37,733 bases of DNA. Origin: Myxococcota bacterium (lineage in GTDB: Bacteria; Myxococcota_A; UBA9160; UBA6930). The translations under genes and the position numbers were made by a program. The stretch's first letter is position 1. The number at the start of each line of letters is the position of its first letter. The DNA is taken from positions 1 to 37,733 of the forward strand of contig JASJCN010000013.1 of NCBI GenBank assembly GCA_030065975.1. The letters are read 5' to 3'. The notes below the pieces were generated by a model. That model was not told the origin of the DNA and ran no database searches. It saw only the letters and a list, made by a program, of their open reading frames with translations. Positions 8,192 through 16,054 of the stretch are shown here, in pieces.

Positions 8192-8198
8192 CCCTTCC

Positions 8199-8951
8199 AT
8201 GACCGCCGTGGGCGTGATTCCGGCCCGCTTCCGGGCCAGCCGCTTCCCCGGCAAGCCGTTGGCCGAGATCGCCGGCCGCCCCATGATCGAGTGGGTCGTA
8301 GAAGGCGCACGACAGGCCCGCTCGCTCCGCGAGGTGTGGGTCGCGACCGACGACGAGCGCATCGTCAAGGTCTGCGAGGCCTTCGGCGCCCCGGTGGTGA
8401 TGACGTCTCCCGACCATCCGACCGGTACGGATCGCCTGGCCGAGGTGGCGCGCGGCCTCTCCGACGAGATCGTGGTCAACATCCAGGGCGACGAGCCGCT
8501 GATCGAGGGCCGCGTGATCGACGCCGCCGTCGATGCGCTCCTTGCGGCACCGGACGCCTCGATGTCGACCCTGGTCCATCCGGCCGACGAGAGCGCGCTC
8601 GCGGATCCCAACCGGGTGAAGGCCGTGCTGGACCGGGAGGGCAATGCGCTCTGGTTCTCGCGCCTGCCGATCCCCTTCGCTCGGGAGGGCGCCCCGAAGC
8701 CCCGGGTCTGGCAGCACGTCGGGCTCTACGCCTATCGCCGCGACTTCCTGGTCGAGTTCGTCGACCTCGAGCCCGGCGAGGCCGAGCAGGCCGAGGCCCT
8801 GGAGCAGCTGCGCGCCCTCGAGCACGGGCACCGGATCCGCGCGGCCGTGATCACGGGATGGCACGGCATTCCCGTGGATCGGCCGGAGGACGTGGCCCGG
8901 GTGGAGGCTGCGCTCGCCGCCCGGGGTGACCCGGCCCGCCCGAGCGCTTGA
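8199..8951 (+). CDS. kdsB: 3-deoxy-manno-octulosonate cytidylyltransferase
   Basis: A 250-residue CMP-KDO synthetase that activates KDO with CTP for lipopolysaccharide core assembly in the cytoplasm. Family motifs are clear: N-terminal IPARFRASRFPGKPL, the nucleotide-binding ATDDERI, SPDHPTGTDRLAE, NIQGDEPLI (metal/substrate Asp), and a C-terminal HGIPVDRPEDVARVEA. The length equals the usual 245-255 residues. This is good evidence for an LPS-bearing outer membrane. Its stop overlaps the TTG start of the next gene. No Shine-Dalgarno is present; the TAGTGT hexamer just upstream suggests leaderless expression. Confidence 0.95.
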   Translation: MTAVGVIPARFRASRFPGKPLAEIAGRPMIEWVVEGARQARSLREVWVATDDERIVKVCEAFGAPVVMTSPDHPTGTDRLAEVARGLSDEIVVNIQGDEPLIEGRVIDAAVDALLAAPDASMSTLVHPADESALADPNRVKAVLDREGNALWFSRLPIPFAREGAPKPRVWQHVGLYAYRRDFLVEFVDLEPGEAEQAEALEQLRALEHGHRIRAAVITGWHGIPVDRPEDVARVEAALAARGDPARPSA

Positions 8952-11464
8952 GCGAGGCGGGCGACAGAGGCGGCTCCGCGCTGCGATTCGCGGCCCTGCT
9001 CGCCGGGATCGGAATCGGCGCCCTGGTGATCGAGACCATCTGGATGCGCTGGCTGCGGCTGCACCTGGGAGCCACCGCCCCCGCCGTCTCGGCCACCCTG
9101 GTGGCGACCTTCCTGGGCCAGGGCCTGGGCGCCCTGGTCGGCGCGCGGCTCTCGGCCCGCCCGGGCGACCCCCTGCGACGTCTGGCCCGGGCCAGCGGGG
9201 TCGCGGTGGCCCTGGCCGCCTGTGTCCCCCTGCTCCTCGCCGCCGGCTGGCGCGGCCTCGAGGCCGTCTACGATGCCGCGCGCGAGCTTCCGGCCCTGCT
9301 GGTCGGCCTGCGTCTCGTTCTCGCCCTGCTGGCCACCCTGCCCGCCGCGGCGGCCCTGGGGGTGCTCTTGCCCCTGGTCTTCCAGGCGGGCGTCCCGGCC
9401 AGCGCGCTCGGATCTCGGGGCGGCGCCTTCTACGGGATCGAGGTCCTGGCCGCCGCTCTGGGCGTCGCGCTCGCGACCTTCGTCCTGCCCGACCTCGTCG
9501 GCATTCGCGCCGCCTACGCCGTGGGCGTGCTCTGCATCGGCGGCGTCGGGCTGACCGCGGCGCTCGGTGGCCGGTCCGCGCGGGAGCGGGAGCCCGGCTC
9601 CGCGCCTCCCGCCGGCGCGTCTCCGTTTCCCGTGCGCCTGCTGATCCTCGCCGGGCTGTCGGGGTTCGGGAGCTTCGCCGCCCAGGTCCTCGCCGTGCAG
9701 GCGTTCGCCCTGGTCCACAACCAGAGCGCCCATGCGTTCGGAAGCGTGCTGATCGTCGTGCTGTGCGGCCTCGGCGTCGCGGCTCTCGGGGTGAGCCGGC
9801 TGGCCCGCGTCGGGCTCGACTCGTCGCGCCTGCTGACCCTCGCGCTCGGCGCGGCGGCCCTCGGCACCGCGGCCTTCCCCTGGCTCTTCGTGTTCGTGAC
9901 CGGCGGCCTCGCCTATCTCCAGGCGGATGCGCCGTGGCCGGGCTACCTGCTTCGCGCCCTGGCCCTCGCCGGAGCGGCAGCGGGGCCGCTCGCCCTGTGC
10001 GCCGGGGGCGTGCTGCCGGCGCTCCTCGCCCACGCGGAGCGGTCGGGCGGAGATCTCCCGGCGGGCGCCCGGTTCGGCCGGCTGCTCGCCGCCAACACCC
10101 TCGGTGCCGTGCTCGGCGCGCTGTGTGGCCCCTGGCTGCTGCTGCCCCTGTTCGGGCCCTGGGGCGGCTTCCTCGCGATCGCATTCGTCTACGCCGTGGC
10201 GTTCGTCGTCACTGCGGCGGGCAAGGCGCCCGCGCTCGCGAGAGCGGCCGTCGCGGCGGCGGCCGTGGCGGCGATCGCCCTGGCGGGCGGGCCCGGCGCA
10301 CTCCCCCTGGTTCCCGTTCGCGCCGACGAAGAGCTGCTGCACGTGGAGCCGACGGCGGACGGGCTCGTCGCGGTGGTCGCGCGCGACGGGCAGCGGCGCA
10401 TCCAGATCGACAACCACTACATGCTCGGCGGCGCGGCGGACCGCGTGCACCAGGAACGCCAGGGACACGTCCCCCTGCTGCTGCGCCCCGGCGCAGAGCG
10501 GGTCGCCTTCCTCGGAGCAGCGACCGGAAGCAGCGCATCGGCTGCACTGGCCCACCGCCCCGAGACCCTCGCCGTCGTCGAGCTCGTTCCCGCCGTGGCG
10601 AGGCTGGCCCGCGACTGGCTCGAGGCCGACGGAGGGGCCGTCTACGGGGCCCCCATGGCCGACGTGGTGCTGGACGACGCGCGCAACTTCATGCGTGCCA
10701 CCTCCGAGCGCTACGACGTGGTGGTCGCCGACCTCTTCCTCCCCTGGCGCGCCGGAGCCGGCGCGCTCTACGCGGCCGAGCACTATCGCGCCGTCCGCGA
10801 GCGCCTGCGGCCGGGCGGCCTGTTCTGCCAGTGGCTTCCGCTCTACCAGCTCTCGGAAGCGGAGTTCCTCCTGATCGCCGCGACCTTCAGCGACGCGTTC
10901 CCGAACGGCGCGCTCTTCCGCGGAGACTTCTACGGACGCTTCCCCATCGTGGCCCTGGTCGGCTACCGCGACGTCCCCGCCAGCGCGGCCTCCGTCGCGA
11001 CGGCCGCCGCCGAGGCGGCGCGTGCCGGCGTCCGCGATCGCTGGGTCATCCACCCCGACGCCTTCTTCTCGCTCTACGTCGGCCCCCTCGGATCCCTGGC
11101 CGGGTCGCTGCGGGATCATCCGCGGAACACCGACGATCGCCCGCGCCTCGAGATGGGCGGCGCGCGCGCTCACGCGGGCCGCAAGCAGCGTCCCTTCGTC
11201 GGACGGGCCTTCGCGTCGTTCGCCGAGCAGGTGGCCGGACGGCGCGGGGATGCAGACCCGATCTTCCCCGATCTGTGGCCCGCTGCCCGTCGCGCCCGGG
11301 AGGGCGGGCTGCAGCTCCAGGCCGCTGGTGCCCTCTTCGTGGAGGGACGCCACACCGAGGCCTCGCGCACCCTCGGGCGTGCGGCAGATCTCTTGCCCCG
11401 CGCCGTCCTCGCCGACGCCCCGCCCGACCCGACGGCGGCGGAGCTCTGGTGGGCGGAGCCGTGA
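8948..11464 (+). CDS. Membrane protein fused to spermidine-synthase-like domain
   Basis: An 838-residue protein that starts with TTG overlapping the kdsB stop (TTGA). The first roughly 440 residues are strongly hydrophobic, with a dozen or so membrane helices in an MFS-like layout. A Rossmann methyltransferase/spermidine-synthase-like domain follows: FLGAATGSS near residue 520, VVELVP, DDARNFM near 577 and VVADLFLPW near 593, with the carboxylate expected in aminopropyltransferases. The last roughly 130 residues are alpha-helical. Proteins with this fusion are annotated as fused MFS/spermidine synthase, but few have proven aminopropyltransferase activity. The glycine loop deviates from the GGGDG form of true SpeE, so polyamine synthesis should not be assumed. 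Confidence 0.82.
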   Translation: MSEAGDRGGSALRFAALLAGIGIGALVIETIWMRWLRLHLGATAPAVSATLVATFLGQGLGALVGARLSARPGDPLRRLARASGVAVALAACVPLLLAAGWRGLEAVYDAARELPALLVGLRLVLALLATLPAAAALGVLLPLVFQAGVPASALGSRGGAFYGIEVLAAALGVALATFVLPDLVGIRAAYAVGVLCIGGVGLTAALGGRSAREREPGSAPPAGASPFPVRLLILAGLSGFGSFAAQVLAVQAFALVHNQSAHAFGSVLIVVLCGLGVAALGVSRLARVGLDSSRLLTLALGAAALGTAAFPWLFVFVTGGLAYLQADAPWPGYLLRALALAGAAAGPLALCAGGVLPALLAHAERSGGDLPAGARFGRLLAANTLGAVLGALCGPWLLLPLFGPWGGFLAIAFVYAVAFVVTAAGKAPALARAAVAAAAVAAIALAGGPGALPLVPVRADEELLHVEPTADGLVAVVARDGQRRIQIDNHYMLGGAADRVHQERQGHVPLLLRPGAERVAFLGAATGSSASAALAHRPETLAVVELVPAVARLARDWLEADGGAVYGAPMADVVLDDARNFMRATSERYDVVVADLFLPWRAGAGALYAAEHYRAVRERLRPGGLFCQWLPLYQLSEAEFLLIAATFSDAFPNGALFRGDFYGRFPIVALVGYRDVPASAASVATAAAEAARAGVRDRWVIHPDAFFSLYVGPLGSLAGSLRDHPRNTDDRPRLEMGGARAHAGRKQRPFVGRAFASFAEQVAGRRGDADPIFPDLWPAARRAREGGLQLQAAGALFVEGRHTEASRTLGRAADLLPRAVLADAPPDPTAAELWWAEP

Positions 11465-11486
11465 AGGCGCGGTGATCGCGGCCTTC
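11463..11486 (+). terminator. Hairpin after the kdsB / spermidine-synthase-like pair
   Basis: GAAGGC-GCG pairs with CGC-GCCTTC around a 5-nt loop with one bulged G, starting inside the stop codon of the upstream gene. Its position fits a terminator, but no T-tract follows. Confidence 0.35.
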
Positions 11487-11534
11487 GCGCATCGACACCG
11501 TCGTGCGTAGCTTTTGCCCGCACCGGGTTGTCGC

Positions 11535-11540
11535 TAGGCT
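11535..11540 (+). promoter_or_regulatory. Candidate -10 element (TAGGCT) for leaderless methyltransferase mRNA
   Basis: TAGGCT ends 6 nt before the ATG at 11547, with no Shine-Dalgarno site between them. Confidence 0.45.
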
Positions 11541-11546
11541 GCCGCC

Positions 11547-12146
11547 ATGAAAATCGCCAAGATCAAGCCCCAGCCGGACTCGCGCATCACCTTCCTGCGC
11601 GGCTTCCTCCGCAACCCCCAGCAGGTGGGATCGGTGATTCCGAGCTCACGTTTCCTGGAGCGACGCCTCGTGCGCCGCATGGATCTCGCGTCGGCACGGG
11701 TCGTCGTCGAGCTCGGCCCCGGAACCGGCGGTGTGACGCGGGCCATGTTGCGAGAGCTCGGCCCCGACGCCCGGCTGCTCGCGATCGAACGCGACCCGAG
11801 CTTCGTGCGCGTGCTGGGGGAGCACGCCGACCCGCGCCTGATCCCCCACCTGGGGAGCGCCGAGGACATCCGCCTCGCCCTTGCGAAGCACGGCCTCGAC
11901 GCGCCCGACGTGGTGATCTCGGGCATCCCCTTCTCGACCATGCCGAAGCCCGTCGGCCGGCGCATCCTCGAGGAGGTTCGCAGCAGTCTCGCGCCGGGCG
12001 GCTGCTTCGTGGCTTACCAGTTCCGCGACCGCGTCGCGGTGCTCGGGCGCGAGGTCTTCGGACGACCGCAGGTGGCCATGGAGATGCGCAACATCCCGCC
12101 GATGCGCGTGTACTCCTGGCGCAAGCCAGAGAGCCAGGCGGCCTAG
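11547..12146 (+). CDS. SAM-dependent methyltransferase, phospholipid N-methyltransferase-like
   Basis: A 199-residue class I methyltransferase. The SAM-binding motif I is VVELGPGTGGVTRAML (about residues 52-67), followed by an acidic ribose-binding residue in LLAIERDP. The N-terminal FLRGFLRNPQQVGSVIPSS is the hallmark segment of the Rhodobacter PmtA-type phosphatidylethanolamine N-methyltransferase group and of related rRNA-dimethylase-like enzymes. ISGIPFSTMP takes the place of the NLPF motif of amino-methyltransferases, supporting N-methylation of an amine. Phosphatidylcholine synthesis is a reasonable hypothesis only. Its stop abuts the stop of the convergent M20 peptidase gene. Confidence 0.83.
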   Translation: MKIAKIKPQPDSRITFLRGFLRNPQQVGSVIPSSRFLERRLVRRMDLASARVVVELGPGTGGVTRAMLRELGPDARLLAIERDPSFVRVLGEHADPRLIPHLGSAEDIRLALAKHGLDAPDVVISGIPFSTMPKPVGRRILEEVRSSLAPGGCFVAYQFRDRVAVLGREVFGRPQVAMEMRNIPPMRVYSWRKPESQAA

Positions 12147-13547
12147 TCAGATCCCATCCGCGGCGCGGGCCAGCGCGACGTAGAAGTCGATCAAGAGGCC
12201 CTCGAAGTTCGAGACCGAGATCCGCTCGTCCACGCCGTGGATGCGCGAGAGGTCGCCGGCCCCCAGCAGGAAGGGCGTGAAGCGGAAGCTGTCGTCGGCG
12301 ACCTTCGCGTAGTGCTTGCTGTCGGTGCCCCCGACCACGAGGCCGGGAATCACCGGTGCCTCCGGCACCAGCTCACCCAGCGTCGAGACCAGCAGGCGGT
12401 AGCCCGGCGACTCGACGTCCGCGACGGGAGAGGCCTCGGTGCCCCGGTCCACGCGGATCTCGACCTCGGGATCCTCGATCACCCGCCGCACGTGGGTCAC
12501 GACGTCGTCGACGGTGTCTCCGGGTGCGATCCGGAAGTTCACCGTGGCCGTCGCCTCCGACGGCAACACGTTCTCCTTCACGCCACCGCTCACCATCGTC
12601 ACGGCCGTGGTCGTCCGGATCATCGCGCTCATCGCGCGGTCCTCGGAGAAGCGGGACTCGAGCATCCCTCCGGTGAGCCAGCGGTTGCTGAGCGCGAGAC
12701 GCGGCACCAGGGACAGGTGGGGTGCGATGGCGTCGAGCGTGCTGCCGACCACCCCGTCCATGCGTGCGGGCATCGGGTTCGCCTCGAGCCGACGCACCGC
12801 CTCGGCCAGTCGGCCGATCGCCGTGCTGCGGGGCGGCGTGCTCGAGTGGCCGCCGGCCGCGTGGGCGACGAGCTCGAGGGTCAGGTAGCCCTTCTCCGCG
12901 ACCCCGATCAGGGCGACCGGGCCGTCGATCCCGGGCAGCGCTCCGTCGACGATCGCGAAGCCCTCGTCGAGGGAGAAGAGCAGCTGCACGCCTCGCTCCT
13001 GCAGCCAGGCGGCGGTGGCGCCCGCGCCGGCTGCGCCGCCGATCTCCTCGTCGTGACCGAAGGCGAGATACAGGGTGCGCCTCGGCTGGAAGCCCTCGGC
13101 CAGGAGCCGCTCGGCGGCCTCGAGCATGCCGATCACGCCGGCCTTGTCGTCGAGGGTCCCGCGTCCCCAGACGTAGCCGTCGGCGATCACGCCCTCGTAG
13201 GGCGGGTGGGTCCAGGCCGACGGGTCGATCACGGGCACGACGTCGAAGTGCGCGGTCCAGAGGATCGGGGCGAGCTCCGGCTCGCGGCCCTCAAAGACGT
13301 AGAGGAGGCTCCAGTCGCCGATCACGTGACGTGTGAGGCCCGCGTGGACCTTCGGATAGGTGCGCTCGAGGAAGGCGTGGAAGCCGGCGAACGCCTCGGC
13401 GTCGAGGGCGGCCGGATCCTGATGGGACAAGGTGCGGAAGCGCACGGCCTCGGCGAGGCGCTCGGCGGGGCCGGCCTGGGCGATGGCGGGCACGATCCCG
13501 ACGATCCAGACGACGGCCCACGCGAAACGGGTCAGGCGGCGCTTCAT
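12147..13547 (-). CDS. Exported M20 metallopeptidase, PM20D1-like
   Basis: A 466-residue M20-family dizinc hydrolase with an N-terminal signal peptide ending near AIAQA. The ATG at 13547 has a strong AGGGAGGGA site 3-4 nt upstream. Metal and catalytic residues are visible: H100 and D102 (AHFDVVPV), bridging D133 (GRGTLDDK), E167/E168 (GHDEE), and a late His in RIHGVDERIS. The segments WTHPPYEGVIADGYVWGRGTL, EKGYLTLEL, GGHSSTPP and TVNFRIAPGDTV follow the layout of PM20D1/carboxypeptidase S proteins closely. The family includes enzymes that hydrolyse or form N-fatty-acyl amino acids, so acyl-amino acids are a plausible substrate in the periplasm. A generic dipeptidase role cannot be excluded. 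Confidence 0.9.
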   Translation of the reverse strand: MKRRLTRFAWAVVWIVGIVPAIAQAGPAERLAEAVRFRTLSHQDPAALDAEAFAGFHAFLERTYPKVHAGLTRHVIGDWSLLYVFEGREPELAPILWTAHFDVVPVIDPSAWTHPPYEGVIADGYVWGRGTLDDKAGVIGMLEAAERLLAEGFQPRRTLYLAFGHDEEIGGAAGAGATAAWLQERGVQLLFSLDEGFAIVDGALPGIDGPVALIGVAEKGYLTLELVAHAAGGHSSTPPRSTAIGRLAEAVRRLEANPMPARMDGVVGSTLDAIAPHLSLVPRLALSNRWLTGGMLESRFSEDRAMSAMIRTTTAVTMVSGGVKENVLPSEATATVNFRIAPGDTVDDVVTHVRRVIEDPEVEIRVDRGTEASPVADVESPGYRLLVSTLGELVPEAPVIPGLVVGGTDSKHYAKVADDSFRFTPFLLGAGDLSRIHGVDERISVSNFEGLLIDFYVALARAADGI

Positions 13548-14189
13548 GATTCCCTCCCTGCTGGACCCAAGCCGGGCCTGAGAAGACCCGGAGCCTCGTA
13601 GCGGAGGATGAAGTGCGTCGCCGGTCGGGCGCAACCCGGGTCGGCGCACCGGGGCCTAGGTGGCACTCTCGGCGTCAGGACGAGAAAATCCCCGAGAGCG
13701 GCTCCTGGAATCGTCCGACCTGGGTCCGATCCGAAGATCGGGTCCGAGGATCGGTTCGGCTTCGAGGGGCCCGATGGCGGCTACGGCGTCCGCGCTCTCG
13801 GGGACGGTGGCCTGGGACTGGCGTCCCCAACCAACCGAGAAGAAATCGGCGATGCTGGCGTTACGACGCCGCCACCTCACTCGCCGTAGGTTGACATTGG
13901 TCCAACTTTTCACCTCCTTCTCGGCGTGGTTCGTTCCTGCGAAGCCCAGTGCTCGCATCAGTCCCTGGGATGAGGCAGTCGCCGGACCCACCGTCCCGGG
14001 TCGCCCCCCAGAGCCCGAACCGGAGATTCACGAGGATCCCCCGGAGCCGGCCTGCGAGACTCGGGAAGGAGTGAGCTTCCCTGACCCCGGAGCCTATCCA
14101 AAGCTGCCGAGCTTGCACAAGGAGTTCCCGGGGCGGCACGATGGCCTCCGCGATCGCCCCCGGGCACGCAGCGGGCGGTCCGGGGGCGC
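13548..14189. other. Intergenic region of about 640 bp without a convincing gene
   Basis: Open frames on both strands here lack good starts, domain signals and the codon pattern of the neighbours. Notable contents are an excellent ribosome-binding-like run on the minus strand (AAGGAGGTGAAAAG, near 13902-13915) followed only by a short reading frame from a TTG, and a locally less GC-rich patch around 13885-13945. There are also GATC/CCGAT-type short repeats at 13725-13775 and small hairpins at 14063-14081 (GGGAAG/CTTCCC) and 14100-14113 (AAGCT/AGCTT). It may be a decayed gene or mobile-element remnant, or a structured RNA locus; I cannot decide. Confidence 0.5.
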
Positions 14190-15089
14190 TCAGCCGGTGG
14201 CGAACTCCTGGACGGCCCAGCGCGCGATCTCCTCGCCCCACTCCTGCACGAAGTGGCCGCCCCCGGCGATCTCGAGGGGCGGTGGGCAGCCGTTCAGGGT
14301 CTGACGCAGCTCCTCCATGACGGGCGGTCCGAGCACCGGGTCCGCCATGCCCACGGCCATCCGCACCGGTCCCTGCCACTGCGTGCTCAGGAACTCGCGC
14401 GCCGCGCGGCACTCCTCGACGCCCTCCATCCCGGGCTCCACCGGAACCAGCTGGGGGAAGCGCCGGACGCCGGCCTTGTAGCGCTGGTCCGGGAAGGGCG
14501 CGCCGTACGCGCTCAGGTCCGGAGGGTTGAGCACGCCGGGCGAAGAGAGCGCCAGCAGGCCGGCCACGGGAAGGTCGGGGTCCGACGCCGCGTACGCCTT
14601 CCAGCCGGCGAACCCCGGACTGACCGCTTCGCCGATCGGGAGCGCCGTGTTCATCACGAGCAGCCGCGCGAAGCGCTCGGGTGCCTCCATCGGCAGGGTG
14701 AGGCCGAGGATGCCGCCCCAGTCCTGGCACACGAGGGTCACGTTGCGCAGGTCGAGAGCCTCGAGCAGGCGCAGCAAGGAGCCGCGATGGAAGCCGAAGG
14801 TGTAGACCGGATCGTCGACCGGCTTGTCCGAGCGGCCGAACCCGAAGAGGTCGGGCGCGACCACGCGGGCCCCCGTCTCGAGGAAGACGGGCATCATCTT
14901 CCGATAGAGATAGGACCAGCTCGGCTCGCCGTGGAGACACAGGAAGGTGTGCTCGGCGTCCTCGGGGCCTTCGTCGAGGAAGTGCATGCGCAGCCCCTCG
15001 TAGCCCGGGAGGTCCTCCACGTAGTGAGGGCCGTAGTTCAGGAAGAGCAGGCGCTCGAATCGCTCGTCGGGGGTGCGGAGTACGTCCAA
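14190..15089 (-). CDS. dhlA: Haloalkane dehalogenase, DhlA-type (HLD-I)
   Basis: A 299-residue alpha/beta-hydrolase that replaces halogen by hydroxyl through a covalent aspartyl ester. The active site reads like Xanthobacter DhlA: nucleophile D123 next to halide-binding W124 (CQDWGG), second halide-binding W163 (GWKAY), acid D250 (GMADPVLGP), base H279 (GGGHFVQEWGE), and E55 in HGEPSWSYLYRKM. RTPDERF at the N-terminus is typical for subfamily HLD-I. The TTG at 15089 was chosen because GAGGA lies 5-6 nt upstream and it begins at the family N-terminus; longer in-frame starts add unrelated residues. Natural substrates could be haloalkanes or a halogenated metabolite. The gene is divergent from purU. 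Confidence 0.92.
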   Translation of the reverse strand: MDVLRTPDERFERLLFLNYGPHYVEDLPGYEGLRMHFLDEGPEDAEHTFLCLHGEPSWSYLYRKMMPVFLETGARVVAPDLFGFGRSDKPVDDPVYTFGFHRGSLLRLLEALDLRNVTLVCQDWGGILGLTLPMEAPERFARLLVMNTALPIGEAVSPGFAGWKAYAASDPDLPVAGLLALSSPGVLNPPDLSAYGAPFPDQRYKAGVRRFPQLVPVEPGMEGVEECRAAREFLSTQWQGPVRMAVGMADPVLGPPVMEELRQTLNGCPPPLEIAGGGHFVQEWGEEIARWAVQEFATG

Positions 15090-15132
15090 GGGTTCCTCGC
15101 TGTCGGGCCTTCGGGGCGGACGGAGCCCCGGT

Positions 15133-15138
15133 ACGCTA
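15133..15138 (-). promoter_or_regulatory. Candidate -10 element (TAGCGT) for the dehalogenase gene
   Basis: TAGCGT on the minus strand would start an mRNA with a leader of about 35-40 nt before the TTG at 15089, consistent with the Shine-Dalgarno site present there. No clear -35 is visible. Confidence 0.25.
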
Positions 15139-15176
15139 GCAGCGCCCGCGGCGGGGCGTCCCTCGGGTGCCCTGGC

Positions 15177-15182
15177 TAGAAT
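15177..15182 (+). promoter_or_regulatory. Candidate -10 element (TAGAAT) for leaderless purU mRNA
   Basis: TAGAAT, one base from the sigma-70 consensus TATAAT, ends 8 nt before the purU ATG. There is no Shine-Dalgarno site. It is the strongest single member of the leaderless promoter set. Confidence 0.55.
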
Positions 15183-15190
15183 CCGCGGCC

Positions 15191-16054
15191 ATGTCTGAGA
15201 CCGGAGACACCGCCGTCCTGCTCGTGACCTGCCCCGACGCACGGGGCATCGTGGCCGCCCTGGCGCAGACCCTGGCCGGCCACGGCGCAAACATCCTCGA
15301 TGCCGACCAGCACACCGACCCGGAGGCGGGATCCTTCTTCCAGCGGATCCGCTTCGACATGCGCGAGCTCCACACGGATCGCGCCACCCTGGAGCGCGCC
15401 GTCGGCGAGGTAGCGGAACGCTTCTCCATGGACCTGCGGCTCGCGGGCGAAGCGGTGCCCAAGCGCGTGGCGCTCATGGTCTCGAAGTTCGACCACTGCC
15501 TCTGGGATCTCCTGCTGCGACACCGCGCCGGCGAGCTGCGCTGCGAGATCCCTCTGATCATCAGCAACCACCCGGACCTGCGCTTCGTCGCCGAGCAGTT
15601 CGAGGTGCCCTACCACGTGCTGCCGATCACCAAGGCCACGAAGGCCGAGCAGGAGGCCAAGGAGATCGAGCTGCTCCAGTCGAACGGCATCGACCTCGTC
15701 GTGCTCGCGCGGTACATGCAGGTGCTGACGGGCGACTTCATCTCCCACTTCCCCCAGCGCATCATCAACATCCACCACTCCTTCCTCCCGGCCTTCATGG
15801 GCGGCCGCCCCTACCACCAGGCTCGCGAGCGGGGCGTCAAGCTGATCGGGGCGACGGCGCACTACGCCACGACCGATCTCGACGAGGGCCCGATCATCGA
15901 GCAGTCGGTGATCCGCACCAGCCACCGCGACACGGTGGGTGACCTGGTGCGCAAGGGCCGCGACGTCGAGCGCGACGTGCTGGCCCGCGCGGTGCGCTGG
16001 CACCTCGAGGACCGGATCGTGGTGTACGGAAACAAGACGGTGGTGTTCGAGTGA
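15191..16054 (+). CDS. purU: Formyltetrahydrofolate deformylase
   Basis: A 287-residue enzyme that hydrolyses 10-formyl-THF to formate and THF, balancing one-carbon pools. An N-terminal ACT domain (about residues 8-85; VTCPDARGIVAALAQTLAGHGANI) is followed by a formyltransferase-type catalytic domain. The active-site Asn, His and Asp are visible in INIHHSFLPAF and TTDLDEGPIIEQ. The family usually runs 280-290 residues. The ATG at 15191 starts the ACT domain at the usual place and has a TAGAAT hexamer 8 nt upstream. The stop overlaps the GTG of the next gene (GTGA), so the MBL-like protein is translationally coupled to it. Confidence 0.94.
   Translation: MSETGDTAVLLVTCPDARGIVAALAQTLAGHGANILDADQHTDPEAGSFFQRIRFDMRELHTDRATLERAVGEVAERFSMDLRLAGEAVPKRVALMVSKFDHCLWDLLLRHRAGELRCEIPLIISNHPDLRFVAEQFEVPYHVLPITKATKAEQEAKEIELLQSNGIDLVVLARYMQVLTGDFISHFPQRIINIHHSFLPAFMGGRPYHQARERGVKLIGATAHYATTDLDEGPIIEQSVIRTSHRDTVGDLVRKGRDVERDVLARAVRWHLEDRIVVYGNKTVVFE

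Noticed and set aside
13656-13991. A 111-codon minus-strand frame in the gap upstream of the M20 peptidase gene
   Set aside because: No ribosome site, no recognisable domain and atypical composition. Kept only as part of the unexplained region.
15090-15290. A longer haloalkane dehalogenase starting at 15290
   Set aside because: The added 67 residues are low-complexity and would run through purU's promoter region and first codons. The TTG at 15089 with GAGGA matches the family start.
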